A stretch of 64,000 bases of DNA from Sphingobium xanthum. Lineage in GTDB: Bacteria > Pseudomonadota > Alphaproteobacteria > Sphingomonadales > Sphingomonadaceae. The stretch covers positions 62,001-126,000 of the forward strand of contig NZ_JAHKKS010000004.1 in assembly GCF_019737615.1 (NCBI RefSeq). Reading direction: 5' to 3'. The position numbers and the translations under genes are program-made. The notes under the pieces were generated by a model that was not told where the DNA came from, ran no database searches, and saw only the letters and a program-made list of their open reading frames with translations. Shown in pieces: positions 17,030 through 26,194 of this stretch; the stretch's first letter is position 1, and every line of letters starts with the position of its first letter.

Positions 17030-17100
17030 GGTCTCTTTCGCACCTGTCCGGACCGCTTGCCGGTTTCAGGCGAACGATCGCAGTTTCTTCACGTTCTCCG

Positions 17101-17225
17101 TTCGCCCTGAGCTTGTCGAAGGACTGTTTTTCCTTCCGCGCTGTCGCGAAAGAGGAAGGACGAACCCCTTCGACTGCCCGCCAAGGCAGGCGCTCAGGAC
17201 AGGTTTTGACAAGCTCAGGGCGAAC
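17101..17225. repeat. Complex palindromic dispersed repeat in the gap before alaS
   Basis: A 125-bp block bounded by an inverted pair: TTCGCCCTGAGCTTGTC (from 17101) and its near reverse complement ending at 17225 (GACAAGCTCAGGGCGAAC). Inside, 17165-17199 (CCTTCGACTGCCCGCC...) is the inverted relative of 7254-7287. The CCCTGAGCTTGTCGAAGG word is one I recall as very common in sphingomonad intergenic DNA. The rest of the 527-bp gap 17030-17556 has no convincing gene; TCTGTCCTACA occurs at 17258-17268. Confidence 0.65.
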
Positions 17226-17556
17226 GAAATCTGATGGTCGAGCTGCAGCAAATACGCTCTGTCCTACACGCCCGGTGCTTGGCATCGTTCGCCCGGTGGA
17301 GCGCGACCAAAGCCACCGACTCGGCCGAAACCGATTTTATTTTTGCCCCGACCCCCGAACTTTCCGAACCTTCGCAAGATTGTTACGCACCACATGGATG
17401 CCGCCATGTCACAACCGAGACACAAACCGCGCCGCCAGGCCGACGCCATCCACGCCCGAGCATGGGCCGTTTCGGCGCGTCGCTTCCGAATAAGCAGGCC
17501 GGTTTTGCAGCACTCGCGGCTTGTCGCGGCGCCCGCCATCCCCTAACTGCAACCCC

Positions 17557-20211
17557 ATGACATCGACCAACGATATCCGCCGCGCTTTCCTCGATTATTT
17601 CGGGGCCAATGGACATGAAGTCGTGGCCTCGGCGCCGCTCGTGCCGAACAACGATCCGACGCTCATGTTCGTGAATGCGGGCATGGTGCCGTTCAAGAAC
17701 GTGTTCACCGGCCTCGAGAGTCGCCCCTACAGGACCGCGGCCTCGTCGCAGAAGTGCGTGCGCGCCGGCGGCAAGCATAATGATCTCGACAATGTCGGCT
17801 ATACCGCCCGGCACCACACCTTTTTCGAGATGCTCGGCAACTTCTCCTTCGGCGATTATTTCAAGGAGCAGGCGATCCTGCATGCCTGGACGCTGCTGAC
17901 GAAGGAATGGGGCCTTGATCCCGATCGGCTGACCGTCACCGTCTATCATACCGATGACGAGGCGTTCGGGCTGTGGCGCAAGATCGCCGGCCTGCCGGAG
18001 GAGCGCATCATCCGCATCGCCACGTCGGACAATTTCTGGTCGATGGGCGATACCGGCCCCTGCGGCCCCTGTTCCGAGATCTTCTACGATCATGGCGACC
18101 ATATTTATGGCGGCCCTCCCGGCAGCCCGGAGGAGGATGGTGACCGCTTCGTCGAGATCTGGAATCTTGTCTTCATGCAATATGAGCAGCAGGCCGATGG
18201 CACGCGGCTTGATCTTCCGCGGCCCAGCATCGACACCGGCATGGGTATCGAGCGTGTCGCGGCCGTACTGCAGGGCGTGCATGACAATTACGATACCGAC
18301 ACGTTCAAGGCGCTGATCGCCCAGTCGGTCGCGCTGACCAAGAAGACGGCCGAAGGCGAGGCCCGCGCCAGCCACCGCGTCATCGCGGATCATCTGCGCT
18401 CCTCGGGCTTCCTCATAGCCGACGGCGTGCTGCCCTCCAATGAAGGCCGTGGCTATGTGCTGCGCCGGATCATGCGCCGCGCCATGCGCCATGCTCATCT
18501 CCTTGGCGCGCCCGAGCCGCTCATGCATCGCCTCGTCGGCGGCCTCGTTACCGAGATGGGCGCTGCCTATCCAGAGCTTGTGCGTGCCCGCCCGCTGATC
18601 GAGGAAACGCTGCTGCGCGAGGAAACCCGTTTCCGCCAGACGCTCGAAAAGGGTCTGCGCCTGCTCGACGAGGCGGTGGTCGGCCTGCCCGAGGGCGGCA
18701 CGCTGCCCGGCGAGACCGCCTTCCGCCTCTACGATACTTACGGCTTCCCCTACGATCTGACCGAGGATGCCCTGCGTGCCCAGGGGCTCGGCGTCGATCG
18801 CGGCGGCTTCGATACCGCCATGGCCGCGCAGAAGGCCGCTGCTCGCGCCGCCTGGAAGGGCTCGGGCCAGAAGGCGTCCGAGGATGTCTGGTTCGACATT
18901 GCCGAGGCCGAGGGTGCAACGGAATTCACCGGCTATATCGGCGAGACCGGCGAAGGCCAGGTCGTCGCTCTGGTCAAGGACGGCGCGCGCGTCGATCGTG
19001 CCGAAGCAGGCGAGACCGTCGCCATTCTCACCAACCAGACGCCTTTCTACGGTGAAAGCGGCGGCCAGACGGGCGACGCCGGCACGATCCGCGCCGACGG
19101 CCTTGTCGCGCGCGTCGATGACACGTCGAAGCCGCTCGGCCGTCTGCATGCGCATCATGCCGTCATCGAGAGCGGCGCCATTGCCGTTGGCGACATGGTC
19201 CATCTCCAGGTCGATGCGGCCCGCCGCACCCGCATCCGCGCCAATCACAGCGCCACGCACCTGATGCATGCCGCCCTGCGCAAGGCGCTCGGCCCGCATG
19301 TCACGCAGAAGGGCAGCCTCGTCGCCGAGGATCGCCTCCGCTTCGACTTCTCGCATCCCGAAGCGCTGACGCCCGCGCAGATCGCGACGGTCGAGGCCGA
19401 TGTGAATGCCCAGATCCGCGGCAATCAGGAAGTCATGACGCGCCTCATGACGCCCGATGACGCGATCGAGGCCGGCGCCATGGCGCTGTTCGGCGAGAAA
19501 TATGGCGAGGAAGTGCGCGTGCTCTCCATGGGCCATGGCGACGAGGGCACCTATTCGGTCGAACTGTGCGGCGGCACGCATGTCCATGCCCTGGGTGACA
19601 TCGCCCTGTTCAAGATCATCGGCGAGAGCGCCGTGGCGAGCGGCGTGCGCCGCATCGAGGCCCTGACGGGCGAGGCCGCGCGCCAGTGGCTGACGCATCG
19701 CGACGAGCAACTCCGCGCCATTGCCTCGACCCTGCGCACCACGCCGGACGAGGCCGCGGCGCGCGTCGCCGTGCTTAGCGAACAGACCCGCAAGCTGGAG
19801 CGCGAGTTGGCCGAGGCGAAGAAGGCGCTCGCCATTGCCGGCGCATCGGGCGGTGGCGTGTCGGCCGCCGCAGCGCCGGAACTGGTCAATGGCTACAAGG
19901 TGCTGGCCCAGCAGCTCGACGGGCTCGATCCCAAGGGCCTGCGCGGCCTGATCGACGAGGCGAAGGGACGCCTCGCGAGCGGCATCGCCGTGATCGTCGC
20001 CACCAATGAGGGGCGCGCGACCATTGCCGTGGGCGTCACGGATGATCTCGTCGCCAAGCACAGCGCGGTCGATCTGGTGCGCACCGGCGTCGCGGCGCTG
20101 GGCGGGCAAGGTGGCGGCGGCCGTCCGGACATGGCGCAGGGCGGCGGGCCGGATGGCGCGGCGGCAGGCGCGGCGATCGACGCGGTCAAGGCGGTCATCG
20201 CGGCGGCCTGA
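17557..20211 (+). CDS. alaS: Alanine--tRNA ligase
   Basis: Class II synthetase that charges tRNA(Ala) and edits misacylated Ser and Gly. 884 residues, full length. The catalytic domain starts at [16 protein letters not shown], with motif 2 near [19 protein letters not shown] and motif 3 in [16 protein letters not shown]. The editing domain has the zinc-binding His pair [11 protein letters not shown] and the CGGTHV cysteine/His motif. The C-terminal Gly-rich DHHA1 domain ends in [15 protein letters not shown]. The ATG at 17557 lacks a clear Shine-Dalgarno but agrees with the family N-terminus. Confidence 0.98.
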   Translation: MTSTNDIRRAFLDYFGANGHEVVASAPLVPNNDPTLMFVNAGMVPFKNVFTGLESRPYRTAASSQKCVRAGGKHNDLDNVGYTARHHTFFEMLGNFSFGDYFKEQAILHAWTLLTKEWGLDPDRLTVTVYHTDDEAFGLWRKIAGLPEERIIRIATSDNFWSMGDTGPCGPCSEIFYDHGDHIYGGPPGSPEEDGDRFVEIWNLVFMQYEQQADGTRLDLPRPSIDTGMGIERVAAVLQGVHDNYDTDTFKALIAQSVALTKKTAEGEARASHRVIADHLRSSGFLIADGVLPSNEGRGYVLRRIMRRAMRHAHLLGAPEPLMHRLVGGLVTEMGAAYPELVRARPLIEETLLREETRFRQTLEKGLRLLDEAVVGLPEGGTLPGETAFRLYDTYGFPYDLTEDALRAQGLGVDRGGFDTAMAAQKAAARAAWKGSGQKASEDVWFDIAEAEGATEFTGYIGETGEGQVVALVKDGARVDRAEAGETVAILTNQTPFYGESGGQTGDAGTIRADGLVARVDDTSKPLGRLHAHHAVIESGAIAVGDMVHLQVDAARRTRIRANHSATHLMHAALRKALGPHVTQKGSLVAEDRLRFDFSHPEALTPAQIATVEADVNAQIRGNQEVMTRLMTPDDAIEAGAMALFGEKYGEEVRVLSMGHGDEGTYSVELCGGTHVHALGDIALFKIIGESAVASGVRRIEALTGEAARQWLTHRDEQLRAIASTLRTTPDEAAARVAVLSEQTRKLERELAEAKKALAIAGASGGGVSAAAAPELVNGYKVLAQQLDGLDPKGLRGLIDEAKGRLASGIAVIVATNEGRATIAVGVTDDLVAKHSAVDLVRTGVAALGGQGGGGRPDMAQGGGPDGAAAGAAIDAVKAVIAAA

Positions 20212-20252
20212 GTGCGGACATGCTGACGGAATAGTGAGAGAGGACGCGAGCT

Positions 20253-20651
20253 ATGTCGGGTAAGTCATTGATTGATTACCCGATTCATCTCGGTCGCGGT
20301 GGCCTCGCCATGAGCGAGCCGCGCATGGAGCAGGAGATGAGCTGGTATGCCGAATATGGCACTCGCCATGCTTATGACGGCGCCGACGGGCGCCTCATCA
20401 GCGAATATCTCTTCACCGAAAACTGGACCAGCTGGGAACGGCATCCGTCCGGCGCCGAGATCGTCTATTGCTTGTCCGGCAAGATGACCCTGCATCAGGA
20501 GAAAGCCGGCGGCCAGATCGAAACGATCGTGCTTGAACCGGGCCACTATGCCATCAACCCGCCCGGCGTCTGGCACACTGCCGACATTCAGGGCGAGGCG
20601 CGTGCGCTCTTCATCACCGCCGGTCTCGGCACCGAGCATCGCCCGCGCTGA
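20253..20651 (+). CDS. Cupin-domain protein
   Basis: Small cupin of 132 residues. The barrel includes WERHPSGAEIVYCLSGKMTL (motif 1, with His and Glu) and LEPGHYAINPPGVWHTADI (motif 2, with Pro-Gly-Val-Trp-His). The C-terminal FITAGLGTEHRPR is also common in such proteins. Possible metal ligands are present, but no reaction can be assigned. A purine-rich GAGAGAGGA lies upstream of the ATG. It is 41 bp after alaS and on the same strand, so it may be read from the alaS transcript. Confidence 0.83.
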   Translation: MSGKSLIDYPIHLGRGGLAMSEPRMEQEMSWYAEYGTRHAYDGADGRLISEYLFTENWTSWERHPSGAEIVYCLSGKMTLHQEKAGGQIETIVLEPGHYAINPPGVWHTADIQGEARALFITAGLGTEHRPR

Positions 20652-20872
20652 GTGGGCGGGCGTGGTGCTTCAGGTCTGTCCTACAGCGCCCGGATGATGT
20701 CATGACGGTGCGGCCTGAGTCGGCGCATCGCTCTTTCTCATTTCCAGCAGCATTCGGGCAACGGCCGAAACATCGAACCGGAGCCGAATAAAATCGCTGA
20801 TAGTGTGACCTTGGTGTGACTTTAGGCCGACGGATGAGGCATTGTCGGCCCTGCCATTCACCGATCCAAAGA

Positions 20873-22660
20873 TCAGCCGATCTCGCCCGCCTCGTTCAGC
20901 CGCCGGCTGCGCAGCCGCGGCGCATGCTCCATTTTCGCGGCTGCCTTGATCGCATTCTGCAGGTCTTCGCGCTTCTGGTGGACCGATGCGATCACCGGCC
21001 CCATGGCGAGGCCGAGATCGACCAGCGCCGTCTCCGCCAGATGCAGCGAGCTTTCCAGCGTCTCGGGCACCGCGTCGCTCGCACCGGCGCTATAGAGCTC
21101 GGCGGCATGATCCGTGTCGCGCGCGCGCACGATGATCGGCAGGTCCGGCGCCCAGCCGCGCACGCGCTTGGTGATGCGCACGGCGAGCACGGGGTCGTCC
21201 ATGGTGATGATGAGCGCGCGCGCATGGCCGAGGCGGAGGCGATCCAGCGTATCGGGCCGTGCCACGTCGCCGAACCGCACGACATAGCCGTCCCGGCTCG
21301 CATTGCTGACGATGTCGATGTCGCTCTCGACGCCGACATAGGGCAGATTATGGGTGCGCAGCAGGTCCGCGACCATGCGGCCCACGCGGCCGAAGCCCAG
21401 GATGACCGCGCCGCTCGTCTCGTCGCCTTTCACCTCGATGTCGAGATCGCTCGATCGCATCTCGATTCGCCGGGCGATGTCATGGCCGACACGCGCGAGG
21501 ATCGGCGTCACCGTGAGGCCGATTGCGGTCGCCATCTGCCAGAATTGCGCCGTACTGGCGCTGATCAGATTGGCGGTAACGGCGGTTGCCAGCACGATAA
21601 GGGTCGTTTCGGACGGGCTCGCCATCAGCATGCTGGTTTCGAGCGCTACGCCGCGCCGCGCGCCCGCGAGCCGCAGCAGAAGGGCGGTCACGATCGTCTT
21701 GGCGACGATCACCGCAGTGATCGCGAAGAGCAAAGTGTCCCAGAGCCGCATCAATTCCATTGGATCGATCGCCATGCCGACGGTGATGAGGAACACACCG
21801 AGCGCAAGGCCCTTGAAGGGCTCGGTCATGACCTCGACTTCGCCATGATAGTCGGTCTCGGCGATGAGGAGACCGGCGACCAGCGCGCCCACGATCGGCG
21901 AAAGGCCTGCGGCGGCCGTCAGCAGGCTCGAGACCATGACGACGAGCAGGCTGGCCGCCAGGAAGACTTCCGAGCTCTTCGTTCGGGCCGCTTGGGCAAA
22001 CAGGCGTGGCAGTAGATAGCGCCCGGCGACAAGCATGGCGGCGACCGTCAGGCCGCCCGTCACGATGACCGAAGCGAGATTGCGCCAGCCGTCGTCCGCG
22101 ACATTGGGCGCCATGGCGCCGAGCGCGAACACGATCGGCACGAGCGCCAGATCCTCGAACAGGAGCATCGAGAAGGCGGCCTTGCCGACCGGCGACTGCG
22201 TACCGGCGATAGGCAGAACGAGCGCGGTGGAAGAGAGGGCGAGGGCGAGGCCGAGGCCGATCGATGCATAGAGACTGCTGCCGAACAGCAGGAAGCCGCC
22301 AGCGATGAGGGTCGCGCCGCCGATGAGCTCCGCTGCGCCAATGCCGAACACGAAGGCGCGCATCGACCAGAGGCGCTTGAACGAGAGTTCGAGGCCGATG
22401 GAGAAGAGCAGCAGCACGATGCCAAACTCGGCGAAGGACGAAACCGCCGTCGAGTTGGAGATGGTGACGTAGAAAAGCGCCGGAAACTGCCCGACGAAGC
22501 GGCCGAGCCCGAACGGGCCGACCAGCATGCCGACGAGGATGAACCCGATGACTGGGCTGATCCGCAGGCGCGCGAATGCGGGGATGACGAGGCCAGCCGC
22601 GCCCAGGATCACCAGCGCATCGCTGTAGCCCACGCTGCTGAAGGCCCCATGCCCGTCCAT
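20873..22660 (-). CDS. Kef-type cation:proton antiporter (CPA2 family)
   Basis: Inner-membrane K+ (or Na+)/H+ antiporter of 595 residues. About 12 membrane segments cover residues 10-390, with the CPA2 core visible in SPVIGFILVGMLVGPFGLG, LLLFSIGLELSFKRLW and LSSTALVLPI. A cytoplasmic RCK_N (TrkA-N) domain follows with the Rossmann motif GFGRVGRMVADLL and the acidic VGVESD. This matches KefB/KefC and the closely related YbaL; the ion cannot be settled. The ATG at 22660 lies in a 16-bp tandem duplication that creates a four-codon upstream frame. Confidence 0.92.
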   Translation of the reverse strand: MDGHGAFSSVGYSDALVILGAAGLVIPAFARLRISPVIGFILVGMLVGPFGLGRFVGQFPALFYVTISNSTAVSSFAEFGIVLLLFSIGLELSFKRLWSMRAFVFGIGAAELIGGATLIAGGFLLFGSSLYASIGLGLALALSSTALVLPIAGTQSPVGKAAFSMLLFEDLALVPIVFALGAMAPNVADDGWRNLASVIVTGGLTVAAMLVAGRYLLPRLFAQAARTKSSEVFLAASLLVVMVSSLLTAAAGLSPIVGALVAGLLIAETDYHGEVEVMTEPFKGLALGVFLITVGMAIDPMELMRLWDTLLFAITAVIVAKTIVTALLLRLAGARRGVALETSMLMASPSETTLIVLATAVTANLISASTAQFWQMATAIGLTVTPILARVGHDIARRIEMRSSDLDIEVKGDETSGAVILGFGRVGRMVADLLRTHNLPYVGVESDIDIVSNASRDGYVVRFGDVARPDTLDRLRLGHARALIITMDDPVLAVRITKRVRGWAPDLPIIVRARDTDHAAELYSAGASDAVPETLESSLHLAETALVDLGLAMGPVIASVHQKREDLQNAIKAAAKMEHAPRLRSRRLNEAGEIG

Positions 22661-22682
22661 GTCAGCGCCCGTTCATGTCAGC
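22651..22682. repeat. 16-bp imperfect tandem duplication over the antiporter start codon
   Basis: GCCCGTCCATGTCAGC (22651-22666) is followed directly by GCCCGTTCATGTCAGC (22667-22682), one base different. On the minus strand the second copy supplies ATG at 22676, opening a frame MNGR that ends in TGA one base before the antiporter ATG. Confidence 0.85.
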
Positions 22683-22782
22683 CGGTCTCCCGGCACGCGG
22701 GGAGGCATCGACGCTCTGCCCGGCCCGCGCGGCGCGCGGACGTGGAGCAAGAGCGATGCGATCCTCCCAAGGCTGCTGATCC

Positions 22783-24003
22783 CTATTTCCAGTTGCTCAT
22801 CTCGGTTTCGAGATTGGCGCGGATGCGCTCGAAGAACTGCTCGGTGGTCATCCAGGCCTGATCGGGGCCGACGAGCAGGGCGAGGTCCTTCGTCATGTCG
22901 CCTTCCTCGACCGTGCGGATGCACACGCGCTCCAGCGCCTCGGCAAAGCGAACCACGTCGGGCGTTTCATCGAACTTGCCACGGAACTTGAGGCCGCCGG
23001 TCCAGGCGAAGATGGACGCGATCGGGTTGGTCGAGGTCGCCTTGCCCTGCTGGTGCTGGCGATAGTGGCGCGTCACGGTGCCGTGCGCCGCCTCGGCCTC
23101 GATGGTCTTGCCGTCTGGCGACATCAGGACCGAGGTCATGAGGCCGAGCGAGCCGAAGCCCTGCGCGACGGTGTCGGACTGGACGTCGCCGTCATAGTTC
23201 TTGCACGCCCAGACGAACTTGCCGCTCCACTTTAGCGCGGCCGCGACCATGTCATCGATCAGGCGATGCTGATATTCGATGCCGGCAGCGGCAAACTGGT
23301 CCTTGAATTCCTTGTCGAAAATGTCCTGGAACAGATCCTTGAAACGGCCGTCATAGGCCTTGATGATCGTGTTCTTGGTCGAGAGGTAGAGCGGCCACTT
23401 GCGATCCAGCGCGAAGTTCATCGAGGCGCGAGCAAAGTCGATGATCGACTGGTCGAGATTGTACATCGACATGGCGACACCGGAGCCGGGGAACTTGAAG
23501 ACCTCGCGGTCGATGACGGCGCCGTCATCGCCCTCGAAGACGAGGCGCAGCTTGCCGGGGCCGGGGACGAGGAAGTCGGTCGCGCGATACTGGTCGCCGA
23601 AGGCGTGACGGCCGATGACGATCGGGTCGGTCCAGCCCGGCACGAGCCGAGGAACGTTCTTGATGACGATCGGCTCGCGGAACACGACGCCGCCCAGAAT
23701 ATTGCGGATCGTGCCGTTGGGCGACTTCCACATCTGCTTGAGGTTGAATTCTTCGACGCGCTGTTCGTCGGGGGTGATGGTCGCGCACTTCACGCCCACG
23801 CCATATTTGGCGATGGCATTGGCGGAATCGATCGTGATCTGGTCGTCGGTGCGGTCGCGCTCTTCGACGCCGAGATCGTAATAGTGAAGTTCGATGTCGA
23901 GATACGGCTTGATCAGCCGCTCCCTGATCCATTCCCAGATGATGCGGGTCATCTCATCGCCGTCGATTTCGACGACAGGGTTCTTCACCTTGATCTTGCT
24001 CAT
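22783..24003 (-). CDS. icd: Isocitrate dehydrogenase (NADP+)
   Basis: Oxidative decarboxylation of isocitrate to 2-oxoglutarate in the TCA cycle. 406 residues of the eukaryote-like type II family common in alphaproteobacteria, not the E. coli type. Substrate-site residues lie in [18 protein letters not shown] and the [13 protein letters not shown] phosphate-binding loop. The metal-binding Asp segment is [11 protein letters not shown], and the coenzyme site is [14 protein letters not shown]. The ATG at 24003 was selected because the family starts with [17 protein letters not shown]; the longer upstream reading is not family-like. It is divergent from psd. No operon partner is evident. Confidence 0.97.
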   Translation of the reverse strand: MSKIKVKNPVVEIDGDEMTRIIWEWIRERLIKPYLDIELHYYDLGVEERDRTDDQITIDSANAIAKYGVGVKCATITPDEQRVEEFNLKQMWKSPNGTIRNILGGVVFREPIVIKNVPRLVPGWTDPIVIGRHAFGDQYRATDFLVPGPGKLRLVFEGDDGAVIDREVFKFPGSGVAMSMYNLDQSIIDFARASMNFALDRKWPLYLSTKNTIIKAYDGRFKDLFQDIFDKEFKDQFAAAGIEYQHRLIDDMVAAALKWSGKFVWACKNYDGDVQSDTVAQGFGSLGLMTSVLMSPDGKTIEAEAAHGTVTRHYRQHQQGKATSTNPIASIFAWTGGLKFRGKFDETPDVVRFAEALERVCIRTVEEGDMTKDLALLVGPDQAWMTTEQFFERIRANLETEMSNWK

Positions 24004-24229
24004 GCGCGCCTGGTCTTTCCCTGTTTGGAGTCCGAGTGATCGGCCGCGAGGAGAAGCAGCCATCGGTCTGTCCATTTTGCCTCTAGGCAAGGATGCGCGC
24101 TTGATCAACCGGTAGCGGCAGAGAAGTGTCAGTCTGCCTGCTTCAATTGGAGTGCTTCGCGGGCTCGCGGCGGGTTTCGCGGGCCATCAGGGATTGTGCC
24201 GGTCGCTCGGTCTGCCTAGACTGATGCAC

Positions 24230-24976
24230 ATGACAACAGAAATTTCCGGGACGCAGCCGGTCGCCGCCACGAAGACCAACGTCAAGTGGAGCTTCCCGGC
24301 CGTTCACCCCGAAGGGCGCAAGTTCGGCGCCATCGCTGCCGGCATCACGGCGCTTGTGGCCTTGCTGGGCTGGACGACTCTTGCATGGCTGCTTGCCGGT
24401 GTGACGATCTGGGTCTTCGCGTTCTTCCGGGATCCTGTCCGCGCTGTGCCGCAGGACGAATATGCGGTCATCGCGCCCGCCGACGGGCTGGTGACGCTTA
24501 TTCAGACCGTGTCGCCGCCGCCGGAAATGGCGGGGCCGGACAAGCTCGGCATGGAACCAATGGTCCGTGTCTCGATTTTCATGAGCGTGTTTGACGTTCA
24601 TATCAATCGCACGCCCATCGGCGGCACAATCAAGGACGTCGTCTACATCAGTGGCAAGTTCATCAATGCCGATCTCGACAAGGCCAGCGAGGACAATGAA
24701 CGCCAGCACATCCTCGTCGAGCGCGCCGATGGCGTGCGGATCGGCTTCACGCAGATTGCCGGCCTCGTGGCGCGCCGGATCGTGCCGTTCGTCAAACGCG
24801 GCGACATCGTCGCGGCGGGGCAGCGGATCGGTCTCATTCGCTTCGGCAGCCGGGTCGATGTCTATCTGCCCGCCGGCACCGCGCCGAAAGTGACGCTCGG
24901 CACGCATACCGTCGCCGGCGAGACGATTCTCGCATATCTCGGCGATGCGAAGGCGACGGCGGGCGTGCTCCAATGA
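24230..24976 (+). CDS. psd: Phosphatidylserine decarboxylase (short, Psd-A-like)
   Basis: Pyruvoyl enzyme that makes phosphatidylethanolamine from phosphatidylserine. 248 residues from ATG 24230 (an in-frame ATG at 24224 is possible). Two N-terminal hydrophobic stretches (about 37-65) precede the catalytic region with the conserved [13 protein letters not shown]. The self-cleavage site that generates the pyruvoyl group is the Gly-Ser in [11 protein letters not shown]. The length and the GS motif match the short form of alphaproteobacteria. Its stop is followed by a short Arg-rich frame and then pssA, which makes its substrate. Confidence 0.95.
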   Translation: MTTEISGTQPVAATKTNVKWSFPAVHPEGRKFGAIAAGITALVALLGWTTLAWLLAGVTIWVFAFFRDPVRAVPQDEYAVIAPADGLVTLIQTVSPPPEMAGPDKLGMEPMVRVSIFMSVFDVHINRTPIGGTIKDVVYISGKFINADLDKASEDNERQHILVERADGVRIGFTQIAGLVARRIVPFVKRGDIVAAGQRIGLIRFGSRVDVYLPAGTAPKVTLGTHTVAGETILAYLGDAKATAGVLQ

Positions 24977-25017
24977 TGTCGCGGCGCGCCCTTCGGCGCC
25001 GGCCCGGTGCACGCTGA
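24976..25017 (+). other. 13-codon Arg-rich reading frame bridging psd and pssA
   Basis: ATG at 24976 shares one base with the psd stop, and its TGA (25015-25017) overlaps the pssA ATG (25017) by one base. The encoded peptide, [13 protein letters not shown], has six Arg. It may only carry ribosomes from psd to pssA; whether it is translated is unknown. Confidence 0.35.
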
Positions 25018-25814
25018 TGCGTCGTCCACGCCCCATTGGCCTTCGCCGCATGAGCCGCGGCATCACCTTGCGGCAGGTTGCGCCCAACGCCGTGACGGCC
25101 ATGGCGCTGTGCTTCGGCCTCACCGCGATCCGCTACGGCATTTCGGGCGATTGGGAACGCGCGGTCGCCGCGATCATCTTCGCGGGCGTGCTCGACGGCA
25201 TCGATGGCCGGATCGCCCGCCTCCTGCATGCGGACAGCCGGTTCGGCGCCGAGCTGGATTCGCTGTCGGACGCCATTGCGTTCGGTGTCTCGCCGGCGCT
25301 GATCCTCTATCTCTGGTCGCTGGAGGCGATGCCGCGCTTCGGATGGATCGTCTGTCTGGTGCTCGCGCTGTCCTGCGCGCTGCGGCTTGCCCGCTTCAAT
25401 GCGATGATTGACGTCGAGGAGCAGCCACGCAAGGCTGCGGGCTTTCTAACCGGCGTGCCCGCGCCGGCGGGGGCGGGGCTGGCGCTGCTCCCGCTCTATG
25501 CCTGGTTCATCACGTCGATGGATATATTCCGCGACTGGCGCCTCGTTGCCCCATGGATCGTGATCACCGCGCTGCTGATGATCTCGAATGTGCCGACCCT
25601 GGGCTGGAAGCGTATGCGCGTTCCGCCGGCCTGGCGGCTGTTCGCGATCCTTCTTGCCGGTGTTTTCGCCGCCAGCCTGATGGTCGCGCCCTGGCACGCC
25701 CTGCTGGCGTTGACCCTCGGCTATGTCGCGCTGATCCCGGTCGGCATGATCAGCTACGCCCGCGTCAAGCGGCGGCTTGCCGGGGCGTCAATGCCGTTAC
25801 AGGCTGACGGTTGA
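25017..25814 (+). CDS. pssA: CDP-diacylglycerol--serine O-phosphatidyltransferase
   Basis: Membrane enzyme that joins CDP-diacylglycerol and serine to give phosphatidylserine, which psd then decarboxylates. 265 residues. The CDP-alcohol phosphotransferase signature is LDGIDGRIARLLHADSRFGA followed by ELDSLSD, giving the eight spaced residues DG..AR..G..D..D that bind CDP and metal. Six to eight membrane segments follow. The ATG at 25017 overlaps the stop of a 13-codon minigene; upstream starts in frame would overlap psd. The cdsA gene that makes its CDP-diacylglycerol is 5 kb downstream. The last 50 bp overlap the 3' end of the convergent SOS-type small gene. Confidence 0.95.
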   Translation: MRRPRPIGLRRMSRGITLRQVAPNAVTAMALCFGLTAIRYGISGDWERAVAAIIFAGVLDGIDGRIARLLHADSRFGAELDSLSDAIAFGVSPALILYLWSLEAMPRFGWIVCLVLALSCALRLARFNAMIDVEEQPRKAAGFLTGVPAPAGAGLALLPLYAWFITSMDIFRDWRLVAPWIVITALLMISNVPTLGWKRMRVPPAWRLFAILLAGVFAASLMVAPWHALLALTLGYVALIPVGMISYARVKRRLAGASMPLQADG

Positions 25815-25980
25815 AGGGTACGGGCTTGGCCGGTGTTGGTGAAGCGGCGAAGCCATCCATGCTGAGCGTGCGCAAAGCGGCGATCATCGCCCGGCGATAC
25901 TGCGCGAAATTGTCGATCATGACGGCAAAGGCCGCCATCATGGCGATGGCGAAAAGGAGCGATCCGAGCAGATAGAACAT
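25765..25980 (-). CDS. 71-residue single-pass membrane protein with LexA-controlled promoter
   Basis: No named family recognised. The protein begins with a hydrophobic helix (MFYLLGSLLFAIAMMAAFAV, residues 1-20), continues with a basic amphipathic stretch (FAQYRRAMIAALRTL, about 25-39) and ends in a Pro- and Ala-rich tail. Topology by the positive-inside rule is N-out, C-in. The ATG at 25980 has AAAGGAAG just upstream. Its promoter shows a consensus -35 TTGACA and a perfect LexA box at the -10 position, so SOS induction is likely. Caulobacter makes small SOS-induced membrane division inhibitors (SidA), so a similar role is a reasonable but unproven idea. The gene overlaps pssA by 50 bp tail to tail. 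Confidence 0.7.
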   Translation of the reverse strand: MFYLLGSLLFAIAMMAAFAVMIDNFAQYRRAMIAALRTLSMDGFAASPTPAKPVPFNRQPVTALTPRQAAA

Positions 25981-26037
25981 GGTCTTCCTTTCATTCTGCG
26001 TGCCGAAAACGCTTCCGATTCGGCAGAGTTCCAGAAT

Positions 26038-26052
26038 GTTCTTCATTTGTTC
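26038..26052 (-). promoter_or_regulatory. LexA box in the promoter of the small membrane protein
   Basis: GTTC (26038-26041), seven bases, GTTC (26049-26052) on the plus strand, read as GAAC-N7-GAAC toward the minus-strand gene. Two further GAAC words lie beside it (plus-strand GTTC at 26028-26031 and 26057-26060), giving four in a row with spacers 6, 7 and 4. The box overlaps the expected -10 region of the promoter whose -35 is at 26067-26072. Confidence 0.8.
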
Positions 26053-26066
26053 TTTTGTTCGCATAT

Positions 26067-26072
26067 TGTCAA
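26067..26072 (-). promoter_or_regulatory. Consensus -35 element (TTGACA)
   Basis: Read on the minus strand, TTGACA is followed about 17 bases later by the A/T-rich AAATGA inside the LexA box. The inferred transcript starts near 26036 and gives a leader of about 55 bases to the ATG at 25980. The -10 is a poor match. Confidence 0.55.
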
Positions 26073-26121
26073 GCCTTGCGCATGCGGCTTTTTTCGCTTA
26101 AGGGCGCCCGCCTAACCCACA

Positions 26122-26167
26122 TGGACCCCGCTACATACCGGTGCCGCTTCGCGGTCACTGGGGTCCA
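26122..26167 (+). promoter_or_regulatory. Hairpin leader upstream of rpsB
   Basis: Outer arms TGGACCCC (26122-26129) and GGGGTCCA (26160-26167) enclose a second hairpin GTGCCGC-TTC-GCGG-T-CAC (26141-26158). It ends 27 bp before rpsB. By analogy with other bacteria, S2 may bind this leader to repress its own operon; that is inference. Confidence 0.45.
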
Positions 26168-26194
26168 GAGGACTAACCGGAAAGGAATTTACTT

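Noticed and set aside
17383..20109. Minus-strand frame of 908 codons opposite alaS
   Set aside because: alaS is complete on the plus strand with all synthetase motifs.
26038..26064. Longer start (near 26064) for the small membrane protein
   Set aside because: It would begin upstream of the inferred -10 and LexA box and lacks a ribosome site; ATG 25980 has AAAGGAAG in front.
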